From Fimbriiglobus ruber (GTDB lineage Bacteria; Planctomycetota; Planctomycetia; Gemmatales; Gemmataceae): a DNA stretch of 64,000 nucleotides. The notes below the pieces were generated by a model. The model saw nothing but the letters and a program-made list of their open reading frames with translations, did no database searches and had not been told where the DNA came from. Below, one piece after another: positions 54,392 through 63,422 of the stretch (position 1 is its first letter; the number at the start of each line of letters is the position of its first letter). The stretch is from NCBI RefSeq assembly GCF_002197845.1, contig NZ_NIDE01000004.1, forward strand, positions 868,001-932,000, in the 5' to 3' direction. The position numbers were made by a program, and so were the translations under genes.

Positions 54392-55321
54392 ATGACAACG
54401 CCTGCTTCCGGGCTCTCCACCCGCCCGCTCGGTAAAACCGGAGTGAATGTATCCATTCTGTGTTTCGGCGGGTGGCACATCGGTCAGCCGGCCGTGGGGG
54501 ATGCGGAGGCCGTCCGCATCATGCAAACGGCCGTGGACGAAGGGCTGACGTTCTTCGACAACGCCTGGGATTACAACGACGGCCGCAGTGAAGAACTCAT
54601 GGGCACTGCACTGGCGACCGGCGGCCGGCGCGAAAAAGTGTTCCTGATGACCAAGAATTGCGGCCGGGACGCGGCCACGACCCGCCAGCACCTCGAAGAC
54701 AGCCTCCGGCGACTCAAGACCGACGTGATCGACCTATGGCAGTTCCACGAAATCAATTACGACAACGACCCCGAATGGATCGTCGAGCGCGGGGCGCTCG
54801 CGGAAGCGTTGAAGGCCCAGAAGGAAGGAAAAGTTCGGTTCCTCGGGTTCACCGGACACAAGGCGCCGCACATTTTTCAGAAAATGATTCCGGTCCACAC
54901 CTGGGCCACCTGCCAGCTCCCGATCAACGTCTGCGATCCGTTCTACCGGAGCAGCATCAAGGAAGTGCTACCCGAACTTCATCGCCGCGGAATCGCGCCG
55001 ATCGGGATGAAAAGCCTGGGCGGGGGAAACATTGATTCGGGCGGTGCGATCGTGGCCGGCGGGGTGGCGACTGTGGACGAATGTATCCGGTTCTCGCTGT
55101 CGCAGGAAATCGCCTCCTTGGTGGTCGGGATCGACTCGATGAAAGTGCTGGAGCAGGATCTCGCCATCGCCCGGGCGTTCCAGCCGATGTCGGCCGAGGA
55201 GACGTCGACACTTCTGGCCCGAATCAAACCCGTGGCGGGAGACGGCCGCTTCGAGCACTCGAAGTCGACGCAAAACTACGACGGCCCGTACCACCGGCAG
55301 CAGCACGGGTTCGCGGCTTGA
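54392..55321 (+). CDS. Aldo/keto reductase
   Basis: A 309-residue NAD(P)H-dependent oxidoreductase with the TIM-barrel aldo/keto reductase pattern. The catalytic tetrad is visible as Asp and Tyr in FFDNAWDYNDG, Lys in FLMTKNCG and His in LWQFHEINYDND. The N-terminal motif RPLGKTGVNVSILCFGGWH is typical. The C-terminal half has SLGGGNIDSGGAIVAGGVAT and VVGIDSMKVLEQDLA, as in the family branch related to 4Fe-4S-containing or general aldehyde reductases, but no ferredoxin-type cysteines occur. Substrate unknown. ATG 54392 begins the family sequence. Confidence 0.92.
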   Translation: MTTPASGLSTRPLGKTGVNVSILCFGGWHIGQPAVGDAEAVRIMQTAVDEGLTFFDNAWDYNDGRSEELMGTALATGGRREKVFLMTKNCGRDAATTRQHLEDSLRRLKTDVIDLWQFHEINYDNDPEWIVERGALAEALKAQKEGKVRFLGFTGHKAPHIFQKMIPVHTWATCQLPINVCDPFYRSSIKEVLPELHRRGIAPIGMKSLGGGNIDSGGAIVAGGVATVDECIRFSLSQEIASLVVGIDSMKVLEQDLAIARAFQPMSAEETSTLLARIKPVAGDGRFEHSKSTQNYDGPYHRQQHGFAA

Positions 55322-55567
55322 TAATTACGATCGGATTTTGCAGAAGTGGCTCCAGATGCCGGGTCGCTTGGCGTAGGCGCTGGCCTCATTTTACGCGCCG
55401 CCAAGCGTCTTGTGACAACCGAGTAATAATTGTGAAGATCGATCTGGCGGGCGAGAATTTGATTTTGGCTGTTGTCCGCGGAGGGATCGGGCGCCTAAAA
55501 CTGTATGTGCCCGTGGGAGGCGGACTCCGGCCGGGTGGCAATACCTATCTCGTAAGGAAATGAACTC

Positions 55568-56056
55568 ATGTCACTGATTCGGGCGCTGGTGTTGGGGGTC
55601 GGCCTGACCGTGGTTTCTGTGGCCGCGGCCGACGACAAGAAGGAAACCAAGTTCGACGCCGCGAAGATCGTCGGCACCTGGAAAGTCACCGAAGGAAAGA
55701 AGGCCGGCGAAAAGGCCAGCGACGACGCGGGGAAGGGCAGCGTCATCATCGCGAAGGACACAATCACCCTCAAGAGCGACATGGGCACGTTCGTGATCAG
55801 CTACAAGCTCGACGCGGGCAAGTCGCCGGTGGAAGTCGACATGGAAATTCAGGAACCCGAAGGGTTCAAGGGGACCAAGGCCAAGGGCATCATCGCCCAC
55901 GAGGACGGGGGCGTCAAACTCTGTTACCACCCGATGGGCGGCGACCGGCCCAAAGCGTTCGATTCGACCAAGGACAACGGCAACTATCTGTTCCTGATGA
56001 AGAAGGGCGAAGAGAAGAAGGAAGAAAAGAAAGAAGAGAAGAAGGAAGAAAAGTAA
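55568..56056 (+). CDS. Secreted TIGR03067-family protein with Lys/Glu-rich tail
   Basis: A 162-residue exported protein (signal MSLIRALVLGVGLTVVSVAA). The TIGR03067 pattern, common in planctomycetes, is seen in IVGTWKVTEGKKAG, IIAKDTITLKSDMGT and EVDMEIQEPEGFKGT with GIIAHEDGGVKLCYHPMGG. It is probably a small beta-barrel that binds an unknown ligand. The C-terminus is a run of KKEEKKEEKKEEK repeats (about 56003-56053), unlike the family core; repeats of this kind can vary in copy number. ATG 55568 has GGAA ahead. A strong terminator follows. Confidence 0.82.
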   Translation: MSLIRALVLGVGLTVVSVAAADDKKETKFDAAKIVGTWKVTEGKKAGEKASDDAGKGSVIIAKDTITLKSDMGTFVISYKLDAGKSPVEVDMEIQEPEGFKGTKAKGIIAHEDGGVKLCYHPMGGDRPKAFDSTKDNGNYLFLMKKGEEKKEEKKEEKKEEK

Positions 56057-56076
56057 GCGATCGGTCTCCGTTGACA

Positions 56077-56105
56077 GCCCGCCGGTTGACCGGCGGGCCA
56101 TTTTT
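56077..56105 (+). terminator. Intrinsic terminator of the TIGR03067 gene
   Basis: A perfect nine-base stem (GCCCGCCGG with CCGGCGGGC) with a four-base TTGA loop is followed by CA and five T. A good Rho-independent terminator. Confidence 0.88.
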
Positions 56106-56353
56106 GTTGTCGTGGTTGTCCAACACGTCGTTTGCTCGCTACCAAATCGGCCGGTGAGAGTGGTAGCGGAAGTCGTCTGGGGCCGCATGTCGGAGGCCCG
56201 AATTCTCGAACCGCTCACACTACTGTGGGTCCTATTCGTCTGCTTGTCATACACTTCGTTTTAATGGGTCGCCGCGCCGAAGCGATTGCCCGCCGCTTTC
56301 AGCGTGGGAACATTCATCCGAGACGACCGCCGCGGGCCAATGGGGGTAATTCG

Positions 56354-56767
56354 ATGCCGGCCGGCAATATCGCGATGATCAATCGTTGGTTTGAAGAAAT
56401 CTGGAACCAGCGTCGCCCCGAAACGATCCACGAACTGATGTGCCCGGACGCCGTCGGCTCAGCCGACGGGGAAAAGATTTGTGGGCCCGACGAATTCAAG
56501 GCGAAGATGTACGACCCATTTACCAGTGCATTTCCGGATGTCCGGGTCGTAGTCGAAGGCATCCTCGGCTACGTCGATCACGTCGTCGTCCGATGGACAT
56601 CGACCGGAACCCACACGGGCCACGGCGTGGGCATCCAACCGTCTGGGCAGAAGGTGGCGTTCCGTGGGATGACGTGGATCCAAATCCGCAACGGTCAGCT
56701 CGGTGACGCGTGGCAGGTTTCGAACATCCCGGAAGTGATTCGCGGGCTGGCGGGCTCGCCCGCGTGA
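56354..56767 (+). CDS. NTF2-like/SnoaL-type protein
   Basis: A 137-residue alpha+beta-barrel protein of the NTF2-like superfamily (SnoaL/ester cyclase branch). The pattern MINRWFEEIWNQRRPETIHELM starts the helix pair, followed by strands such as VVVEGILGYVDHVVVRWTST and KVAFRGMTWIQIRNGQL. Members act as small cyclases, isomerases or ligand-binding proteins, and the substrate cannot be inferred. ATG 56354 lies eight bases after a GGGGG run. It is 20 bases upstream of the nucleoside deoxyribosyltransferase gene and probably in the same transcript. Confidence 0.75.
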   Translation: MPAGNIAMINRWFEEIWNQRRPETIHELMCPDAVGSADGEKICGPDEFKAKMYDPFTSAFPDVRVVVEGILGYVDHVVVRWTSTGTHTGHGVGIQPSGQKVAFRGMTWIQIRNGQLGDAWQVSNIPEVIRGLAGSPA

Positions 56768-56787
56768 TCGCACCTGGGAGCAGTGCA

Positions 56788-57411
56788 ATGACCGACGCCA
56801 TGCAAACCGTCCACGCGGGCCAGCTACCGCGCATCTACCTGGCCGGCCCCGACGTGTTTCTGCCCGACCCGATTGCGGCCGGCGAGCAGAAGAAAGCGAT
56901 CTGCCGGCAACACGGGCTGGAAGGCGTGTTCCCGTTCGACGCGGAAGTCGATGCCGGTGGGCGCCCGCGTTCGGAAACGGGGCTCTTGATCAGCGCGGCC
57001 AACGAATCGCTCATCCGCGGCTGTGTGGCTGTGATCGCAAACATGACCCCGTTCCGCGGCCCCAGCGCGGATGTCGGCACGGCTTACGAGATGGGGTTCG
57101 CCCGCGGGTTGGGGCTGATCGTGTTCGCGTACACCAACGACCCGACGGCCTTTCTACCGCGTACGGAACGGTATTTGGGTGTACACGCGAAGCGGGACGA
57201 AAACGGCCGCCTGCGCGATGCGAACGACATGGAAGTCGAAGATTGGGGTCTGGCGGACAACCTGATGCTCGAAGGCGGCATCCACGCAAGCGGCGGCATG
57301 TTCGCCGCGACGGGCTCGCCGGACGCGGAATTGTTCACCGATCTCCGCGGGTTTGAAAACTGCGTCCGGCGGGCGAGCGAGGTCTTGAAGCGCAAAGACG
57401 GATCGGCATAG
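56788..57411 (+). CDS. Nucleoside 2-deoxyribosyltransferase
   Basis: A 207-residue member of the nucleoside deoxyribosyltransferase family, which exchanges bases on 2'-deoxyribosides or, in some members, hydrolyses nucleotides. The N-terminal RIYLAGPDVFLPDP is the substrate-binding strand, and SADVGTAYEMGFARGLGLIV contains the usual glutamate nucleophile. Start at ATG 56788, GGGAG ahead; 20 bases after the NTF2-like gene. It faces the polA-coaE-rho group, across a hairpin at 57447-57474. Confidence 0.88.
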   Translation: MTDAMQTVHAGQLPRIYLAGPDVFLPDPIAAGEQKKAICRQHGLEGVFPFDAEVDAGGRPRSETGLLISAANESLIRGCVAVIANMTPFRGPSADVGTAYEMGFARGLGLIVFAYTNDPTAFLPRTERYLGVHAKRDENGRLRDANDMEVEDWGLADNLMLEGGIHASGGMFAATGSPDAELFTDLRGFENCVRRASEVLKRKDGSA

Positions 57412-57446
57412 CGACAAAGTCCAGACGGGAGGCAGCCTTAAAAGCC

Positions 57447-57474
57447 GACGCCCCGGGAACCATCCCGGGACGTC
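57447..57474. terminator. Hairpin between convergent genes
   Basis: GACGCCCCGGG pairs with CCCGGGACGTC (one mismatch) across a six-base loop. On the minus strand it is followed shortly by TTTT, as a terminator for rho; on the plus strand by TTGCATTTCC, ending the deoxyribosyltransferase gene. Confidence 0.7.
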
Positions 57475-57498
57475 TTGCATTTCCGGCTCACGCGCGGC

Positions 57499-59526
57499 TT
57501 AATTCATTGTCGCGCTGGCGAGAAACTCGGTGTTCGTCTTGTGCTTGCCGAGTTGCTTGAGCATCAATTCCATCGCCTGCACCGGGTGCATGTCGGACAC
57601 GACCTTGTGCAAGATGTCGACCAGGCGAAGTTCCTCCTCGGATCGGAGGAGGTCTTCCTTGCGGGTCCCGCTCGCGTTTACGTCGATGGCCGGGTAGATG
57701 CGGCGGTCCACCAGCCGGCGGTCGAGGTGGACTTCCATGTTCCCGGTCCCCTTGAATTCCTCGAAGATCACGTCGTCCATCTTGGAGCCGGTGTCGATCA
57801 GGGCGGTCGCCAGGATCGTCAGCGAGCCGCCCTCTTCGATGTTCCGGGCGGCCCCGAAGAACCGCTTCGGCTTCTGCAGCGCGTTCGCGTCCAACCCCCC
57901 GGACAGGATCTTCCCGGAGGTCGGGATCTCGGTGTTGTAGGCGCGGGCGAGGCGGGTGATCGAGTCGAGCAGAATGACCACGTCTGTCCCGTACTCGACC
58001 AACCGCTTGGCCTTGTCGATCACCATCTCGGCCACCTGGACGTGCCGGGCCGTCGGCTCGTCGAAGGTCGAACTCACGACCTCGACCTTCGGCCCCTTCA
58101 CGGTCCGGATCATGTCCGTGACTTCTTCCGGCCGCTCGTCGATGAGCAGCACGATCACGTAACACTCCGGATGGTTCCGGATGATCGAGTTCGCCATCTT
58201 TTGGAGCAGGACCGTTTTCCCGGTCCGGGGTGGCGCGACGATCAGCCCGCGCTGGCCCTTCCCGATCGGGGTGATTAGGTCCATTACCCGCATGTTCAAC
58301 TCGTCCGGGTCGGCTTCGAGCTTGAGCCGCTCGTTCGGGTGGAGCGGCGTCAGGTCGTCGAACACGGCCTTCTGGGTCAGCAGCTCCGGATCCTGGTAGT
58401 TGATCGCCTCGACCCGCAGGAGGGCGAAGTACCGCTCGTTTTCTTTCGGCGGCCGGATCTGCCCGGCGACGACGGACCCGGTGCGGAGGCCGAACCGCCG
58501 GATCTGGCTGGGTGAGATGTAAATGTCGTCCGGGCACGGGAGGTAGTTGTAGTCCGGGCTACGGAGGAACCCGAACCCGTCCGGCAGGACTTCGAGCGTT
58601 CCTTCGCCGAACATCAGCCCGTTTTGCTTCACCCGCTCTTTCAAGATCCGAAAAATCAGGTCTTGCTTCTTCAGGCCGGCCCATTCTTCCCGCACGATGT
58701 TGTCTTCCCGCGCGGCCTTCTGGAGCTGCGCGAGAGTCATCTGCTGGAGTTGGGTGATGTACGTGCTGCCCCGCTTGATCTCCTCGTACCGGGAATTCGT
58801 CTCGGCATCAAACCCGTACTCGTTCGGGTCGACCGGACCGCCAGTGGGACTGGGGCGCGGCACCGCAGGACGGTCGAGCGACGCGTCACCCGGACCGCGG
58901 TCACCCATTTCTTCCGGCGGACGCCGGTAGATGATGGGGCGCGGCGGGGACGGGGGCGTGGCGGCGCCGGTCGCGGGGCCGTCCGGGGACACCGGGCGGC
59001 GCGGTGGGAGCGTGATGATCCGGCGGGCCGGAGGAGCCGGCGGGGGGGGCGGCACCGGCGCGGGTTCGGGCTCCGGCGCGGGTGCCGCAGCCACGGGTTC
59101 GGGATCGGGGTGCAATTCTTCGATGACGCCGGCCCCGAAGACGTCTTCGTCCACAACTTTCGGCTCGATCCGCCGGTTGGCCGTCCGCGGGCTCGGGTTC
59201 TTCGGCTTCTCGACCACGACCGGTTCTTCCACCGGTTCAGACGGGGGCTCGACGGCCACCGGTTCGGGCGGCGCCGGTTCCGCGACCGCGACGGGCGATT
59301 CGGGCACAGGCGCTTCGGCGGCAGGCGGTTCGGCAACGGACGGCTCGGAGGCGGCGGCCGCGGGCGGGGTGACCGGTTCGACCGCGACAGGTTCGGACGA
59401 CGTGAGAACTTCGGTCTCGGCTACAACCGGGGGAGCAGTCGCGGCCGCCGCCGCGGTGGCGGCGCGGGACTTCCGGACACCGGTACGGCGGGGCGTTTTC
59501 GATTCAGACTTGGTAGTATCGGCCAC
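57499..59526 (-). CDS. rho: Transcription termination factor Rho with long N-terminal extension
   Basis: A 675-residue Rho, about 250 residues longer than E. coli Rho. The core has the cold-shock-like RNA-binding domain ([20 protein letters not shown]), the ATPase P-loop [16 protein letters not shown], the ERPEEVTDM motif and [19 protein letters not shown]. The extension before the N-terminal helix bundle is rich in A, P, V, E with repeated SEPVAVEPV and PEPVA-like units and an [12 protein letters not shown] tract. I use GTG 59526 as the start, with AGAGGG eight bases ahead; a further upstream start at 59595 would add 23 residues. It lies 56 bases from coaE on the same strand and closes the polA-coaE-rho unit. 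Confidence 0.95.
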   Translation of the reverse strand: MADTTKSESKTPRRTGVRKSRAATAAAAATAPPVVAETEVLTSSEPVAVEPVTPPAAAASEPSVAEPPAAEAPVPESPVAVAEPAPPEPVAVEPPSEPVEEPVVVEKPKNPSPRTANRRIEPKVVDEDVFGAGVIEELHPDPEPVAAAPAPEPEPAPVPPPPPAPPARRIITLPPRRPVSPDGPATGAATPPSPPRPIIYRRPPEEMGDRGPGDASLDRPAVPRPSPTGGPVDPNEYGFDAETNSRYEEIKRGSTYITQLQQMTLAQLQKAAREDNIVREEWAGLKKQDLIFRILKERVKQNGLMFGEGTLEVLPDGFGFLRSPDYNYLPCPDDIYISPSQIRRFGLRTGSVVAGQIRPPKENERYFALLRVEAINYQDPELLTQKAVFDDLTPLHPNERLKLEADPDELNMRVMDLITPIGKGQRGLIVAPPRTGKTVLLQKMANSIIRNHPECYVIVLLIDERPEEVTDMIRTVKGPKVEVVSSTFDEPTARHVQVAEMVIDKAKRLVEYGTDVVILLDSITRLARAYNTEIPTSGKILSGGLDANALQKPKRFFGAARNIEEGGSLTILATALIDTGSKMDDVIFEEFKGTGNMEVHLDRRLVDRRIYPAIDVNASGTRKEDLLRSEEELRLVDILHKVVSDMHPVQAMELMLKQLGKHKTNTEFLASATMN

Positions 59527-59582
59527 GAGCAAACCCTCTACGATCCTTCGAACGTGAATTCCAGTCCCGGCGGTTAACGCGG

Positions 59583-60191
59583 TCACAAATCCCACAGAGT
59601 CAGCAGACGGTCGACTTGTTCCTGAAGGCCGTCCCGCGTCCCGTCGTTAATAACAACGGCATCGGCTGTCGCGCGTTTCTCGGCCGCGGGCAGTTGCGCG
59701 GCCTCCCGCGCGGTTACTTCGTCTTCCCCCCACCCGTTCCGCTCGGCCAACCGGGCCAGGCGAACCGGGCGCGCGGCGTCGACGTACACGATCCGATCAC
59801 AAGCGCCATTCCACCCGGCCTCCAGCATGACCGCGGCGTCGAGGACGACGAACCGCGCGGCCGGATCGGCCCGGGCGGTTTCAACGGCCTCGACCGCCAT
59901 ACGGCGAATGTGAGGGAAAACGACCCCTTCCAATACCCGGCGCTCGGCAGGGCTGTTAAACACGATCGCGGCGACGGCCCGCCGGTTCGCGGTCCCGTCC
60001 GGTTTTATGACCTCAGTTCCCCACCGCGTGACCAACTCGTTCTTAACATCCGGTCGTTCTAGCACCGCGTGCCCGAGCCGGTCGGCGTCGACCACCGCCC
60101 CGCCCCTGCGGGCGAAGGCCGCCGCGGCGGCCGACTTGCCCGCCCCGATCGCGCCCACGATCCCGATCACGAGTTTGTGCGGAGTCGTCAT
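59583..60191 (-). CDS. coaE: Dephospho-CoA kinase
   Basis: A 202-residue P-loop kinase that phosphorylates dephospho-CoA, the last step of coenzyme A synthesis. The P-loop is [20 protein letters not shown], followed by [13 protein letters not shown], the family motif that binds the substrate, and [13 protein letters not shown] and [17 protein letters not shown] 60191 is chosen; a GTG at 60215 would add eight residues. It is 42 bases after polA and 56 bases before rho, so the three genes probably form one operon. The polA-coaE pairing is common in bacteria. Confidence 0.95.
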   Translation of the reverse strand: MTTPHKLVIGIVGAIGAGKSAAAAAFARRGGAVVDADRLGHAVLERPDVKNELVTRWGTEVIKPDGTANRRAVAAIVFNSPAERRVLEGVVFPHIRRMAVEAVETARADPAARFVVLDAAVMLEAGWNGACDRIVYVDAARPVRLARLAERNGWGEDEVTAREAAQLPAAEKRATADAVVINDGTRDGLQEQVDRLLTLWDL

Positions 60192-60233
60192 GGGGTGTTC
60201 GCGCCCGTTCGCCACCCGACCCGGGTCGTCACG

Positions 60234-63200
60234 TCAGACGTCCTCCACGTCGAGCCAGTTCTTGCCGGCCGCCACGTCGACCTTGAGCGGCACCCGCAAT
60301 TGCATGGCACCGGTCATTTCCGCCCGGACCAGGTCGGCGACCGGGCGGACGTGTTCGGGGTCCACTTCGAAGACGAGTTCGTCGTGAACGCTCAACAGCA
60401 TCTTCGCCCGCCAGTATTCGTTCTTGAGTCGGCGGTGGACATTTAGCATGGCTTGTTTCATGAGGTCCGCGGCCGACCCCTGAATTTCCATGTTGATCGC
60501 CTCCCGCTCGGCCCCAGTGCGGTTCTGGTAGCTCGACCCCTCCTGAAGCGCGGCGGGGTCGAACCGCCGGCGCCGGCCGAGGATCGTGCCGACGTACCCG
60601 GTCGCCCGCGCGTTGGCGAGCAGGTTGTCCTGGTACGCCAACACCTTGGGATACCGGGCGAAGTAATCGTCGATGAACTTCTCGCCGGCCCGCCGCGGCA
60701 GCCCCAGGCGGACGGCCAGGCCGTGGGCCGACATGCCGTAAATCACGCCGAAGTTGACCGTCTTGGCCACGCGCCGCTGGTCGGACGTGACCGCCTCCTC
60801 GGGTACCTTGAAGATCTCGGCCGCCACCCGGGAGTGAATGTCCCTGTCCTCGGCGAACGCGGCCCGGAGGCCGGCGTCCTCGGAAAAATGGGCGAGCAGT
60901 CGCAGCTCGATCTGCGAGTAATCCGCGGTCAGGATCATCCACCCGGGCGGGGCGATGAACGCCTGGCGGATTTGCCGGCCCTGCTCCGTTCGGGCTGGGA
61001 TGTTTTGCAGGTTCGGGTCGGACGAGCTTAGCCGCCCGGTCGCGGCCACCGTCTGGTTAAACGACGTGTGGACGCGGCCGGTTTTCGGATTCACGAGTAC
61101 GGGCAAGGCGTCGACGTAGGTCCCTTTGAGTTTGGCCACCTGGCGGTGTTCGATGATTTTCTTCGGGATTTCGTGGCCCAACGCGGCGAGCCGTTCGAGC
61201 GATTCCTGGTCCGTGCTGGGTTCGTTCGTCGTCCCGGTCCGCTTCTGGACGGGTAACTTCATTTCGTCGAACAAGATCTCGCGGAGCTGTTTCGGCGACC
61301 CGAGGTTGAACTTCCGCCCGGCGAGCTGTTGCACTTCGCCCTCGGTGCGCGCGAGTTGGATCTCCATGTCGCGGCCGAGTTGATTTAATACCGGCAGATC
61401 GAGGAGAACACCGTTAAACTCCAGTTCTGCCAGCACCTCAATGAGCGGGAGTTCCAGATCGTCGTAGAGGCGACGGAGTCCTTCGTGATCGAGTTCGGGT
61501 TCGAGCAAGGCGGCGAGCCGGACGGCCACGTCGGCGTCTTCGCCCGCGTACTGGCAAACTCTCTCAACCGGCACCTGATCCATCGTGATCTGTTTCTTGC
61601 CCTTGCCGATCAGCTCGGTGATCGAGATGTTTTCGTGCCCGAGGTAGCGGCGGGCGAGTTCATCAAGATTGTGGGTTCGCTCCCCGGAGTGAAGCAAATA
61701 GTGGGCCACCATCGGGTCGCCGGCGACGCCCGCCAGCGTGATGTCGTGAGTCCGAAGAACGAGCCGTTCGTATTTGATGTTCTGGTTGACTTTCTTGACG
61801 GCCGGGTCTTCAAAAATCGACTTCAGAGCGCCCAGAGTGGTTTGGGGGTCGAGAACCCGCGACCCGTCCGGTCCACGCAGGGGCAGGTAATAGGCTTCTC
61901 CGGCCGTCCAACTTACGGCAATTCCGACGATCTCCGCACGCAGGGGATCTAGAGCCGTCGTCTCCAGGTCGAACGTGAATCGCTCGTTGTCACGCAACTT
62001 CTTCAGGAAAGTGTCGAAGGCTGCGGGGGTGTCGACTAGCTGATAACTCGCAATCCAGTCGGCGGCCGGGAGGTTCGCGCCGAACTCGAAGTCCGCGCCG
62101 GCGACAGGTTCAGCCGGAATGTTTGACCCCGTCGAGATCGGCGAAGCATCACCGCCCGACTCCGCACCGTCGCCCGAATTGATGAGATCGAAGAGTGTCG
62201 GCTGGCCGGGCCGCGGCACCTTGGGCGCGCGACCACCCTTCGGGCCTTTTCCCGCCTTCGGACCCGGCGTTGACAGGTCGGATGTGCTGACGGCAGTCGG
62301 CACCGTCGCATCCGTGGGTGCCGGGGGCACGGGACCGTTCAAGCCGGCGATCGCGAGTATCGCCTCGTTCTGTTTCTTGCCGCTGGCGGCGAGTGTCGAG
62401 CGAACTTTGTTCGCGAACCCGCGGAACCCGAACTCCTGGAACAGCTCGAGTAGTCGCGGGCCGTCCCAGTCGCGGCGCTTCCAGCCGTTCCAGTCGAACA
62501 CGAGTGGTACGCGGGGGTCCAGTTGCACCAGTTTTCGGCTGAGTGCCAGCGACCCGTCGGCGATCGCCGTTTTCAGCGCCTCCCGTAATTTCGGCCCGCC
62601 GACCTCGTCGGCGTGCGCGATCAAGTTCTCGAGCGTTCCGTATTTCTCCAGCCACTTGGCCGCCGTCTTGGGCCCCCACCCCGACACACCCGGGACGTTG
62701 TCGACCGAATCTCCCACGAGCGCCTGAAAGTCGACAACTTGCGCGGGTGCGACACCCCAATCCGCTTTCAAACCCGCGGCGTCGAGTTCCGCGCCTTTGC
62801 GGAGATTCAGGATTTTCACGCGATCGGACAAGAGCTGGCGACAGTCCTTATCGCTCGTGCAAAGGTTCACCGTATACCCGCGCGCGGCGCCCTCGGACGC
62901 GAGTGTGGCCATGACGTCGTCCGCTTCGAACCCCGCCACGCTCAGGAACGGGATGCGCATCGCCTCCATGACCTGATGAATCAGCGGTTCCTGCACGAGC
63001 AGGTCGGGCGGCGGGGGCGGGCGGTGGGCCTTGTATTCCTTGTAAAGATCTTCCCGGAAGGTCGGCTCCTTGCGGTCGAGCGCGGCGATCAGGTACTCGG
63101 CCCCGTGGTCGTACAGGTTCATCAGGGCGCGGGTGACGCCGAACACCGCGTTCGTCGGCCGCCCGTCCGCGGCGGACATGGCGGGGATGCCGTGGAACAT

Positions 63201-63287
63201 CTGGAAAATCAGCCCGTGGGCGTCGAGTACGTACAACGTACTCGCGCCCGTGGCGGGACCGATCGGGGGCAGCGGGTCGGAATCCAC
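60234..63287 (-). CDS. polA: DNA polymerase I
   Basis: A 1017-residue DNA polymerase I with all three domains. The 5'-3' nuclease has LYVLDAHGLIFQMFHG, AGFEADDVMATLA, TSDKDCRQLL and VGDSVDNVPGVSGWGPKTAA. A linker of about 90 residues rich in G, P and K follows and contains GQPTLFDLI, like the QxxLF sliding-clamp motif. The 3'-5' exonuclease keeps the catalytic FTFDLETTALDP, and the polymerase has TADYSQIELRLLAHF, KTVNFGVIYGMSAHGL and LSVHDELVFEV. The start at GTG 63287 is not certain; the frame remains open to 63422. First gene of polA-coaE-rho. Confidence 0.95.
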   Translation of the reverse strand: MDSDPLPPIGPATGASTLYVLDAHGLIFQMFHGIPAMSAADGRPTNAVFGVTRALMNLYDHGAEYLIAALDRKEPTFREDLYKEYKAHRPPPPPDLLVQEPLIHQVMEAMRIPFLSVAGFEADDVMATLASEGAARGYTVNLCTSDKDCRQLLSDRVKILNLRKGAELDAAGLKADWGVAPAQVVDFQALVGDSVDNVPGVSGWGPKTAAKWLEKYGTLENLIAHADEVGGPKLREALKTAIADGSLALSRKLVQLDPRVPLVFDWNGWKRRDWDGPRLLELFQEFGFRGFANKVRSTLAASGKKQNEAILAIAGLNGPVPPAPTDATVPTAVSTSDLSTPGPKAGKGPKGGRAPKVPRPGQPTLFDLINSGDGAESGGDASPISTGSNIPAEPVAGADFEFGANLPAADWIASYQLVDTPAAFDTFLKKLRDNERFTFDLETTALDPLRAEIVGIAVSWTAGEAYYLPLRGPDGSRVLDPQTTLGALKSIFEDPAVKKVNQNIKYERLVLRTHDITLAGVAGDPMVAHYLLHSGERTHNLDELARRYLGHENISITELIGKGKKQITMDQVPVERVCQYAGEDADVAVRLAALLEPELDHEGLRRLYDDLELPLIEVLAELEFNGVLLDLPVLNQLGRDMEIQLARTEGEVQQLAGRKFNLGSPKQLREILFDEMKLPVQKRTGTTNEPSTDQESLERLAALGHEIPKKIIEHRQVAKLKGTYVDALPVLVNPKTGRVHTSFNQTVAATGRLSSSDPNLQNIPARTEQGRQIRQAFIAPPGWMILTADYSQIELRLLAHFSEDAGLRAAFAEDRDIHSRVAAEIFKVPEEAVTSDQRRVAKTVNFGVIYGMSAHGLAVRLGLPRRAGEKFIDDYFARYPKVLAYQDNLLANARATGYVGTILGRRRRFDPAALQEGSSYQNRTGAEREAINMEIQGSAADLMKQAMLNVHRRLKNEYWRAKMLLSVHDELVFEVDPEHVRPVADLVRAEMTGAMQLRVPLKVDVAAGKNWLDVEDV

Positions 63288-63422
63288 GCGGTCGAACCGT
63301 GAGGGGTGGGGTAAATCAACGAAGGTGTTTCCGCCGGTCGGGCGACAGCAAACGGTGACCGCGGTCGAACCCCGTCGGGTGATTATCTGTGCGGTGCCTC
63401 GCCGCTTACGAACCAAATACAC

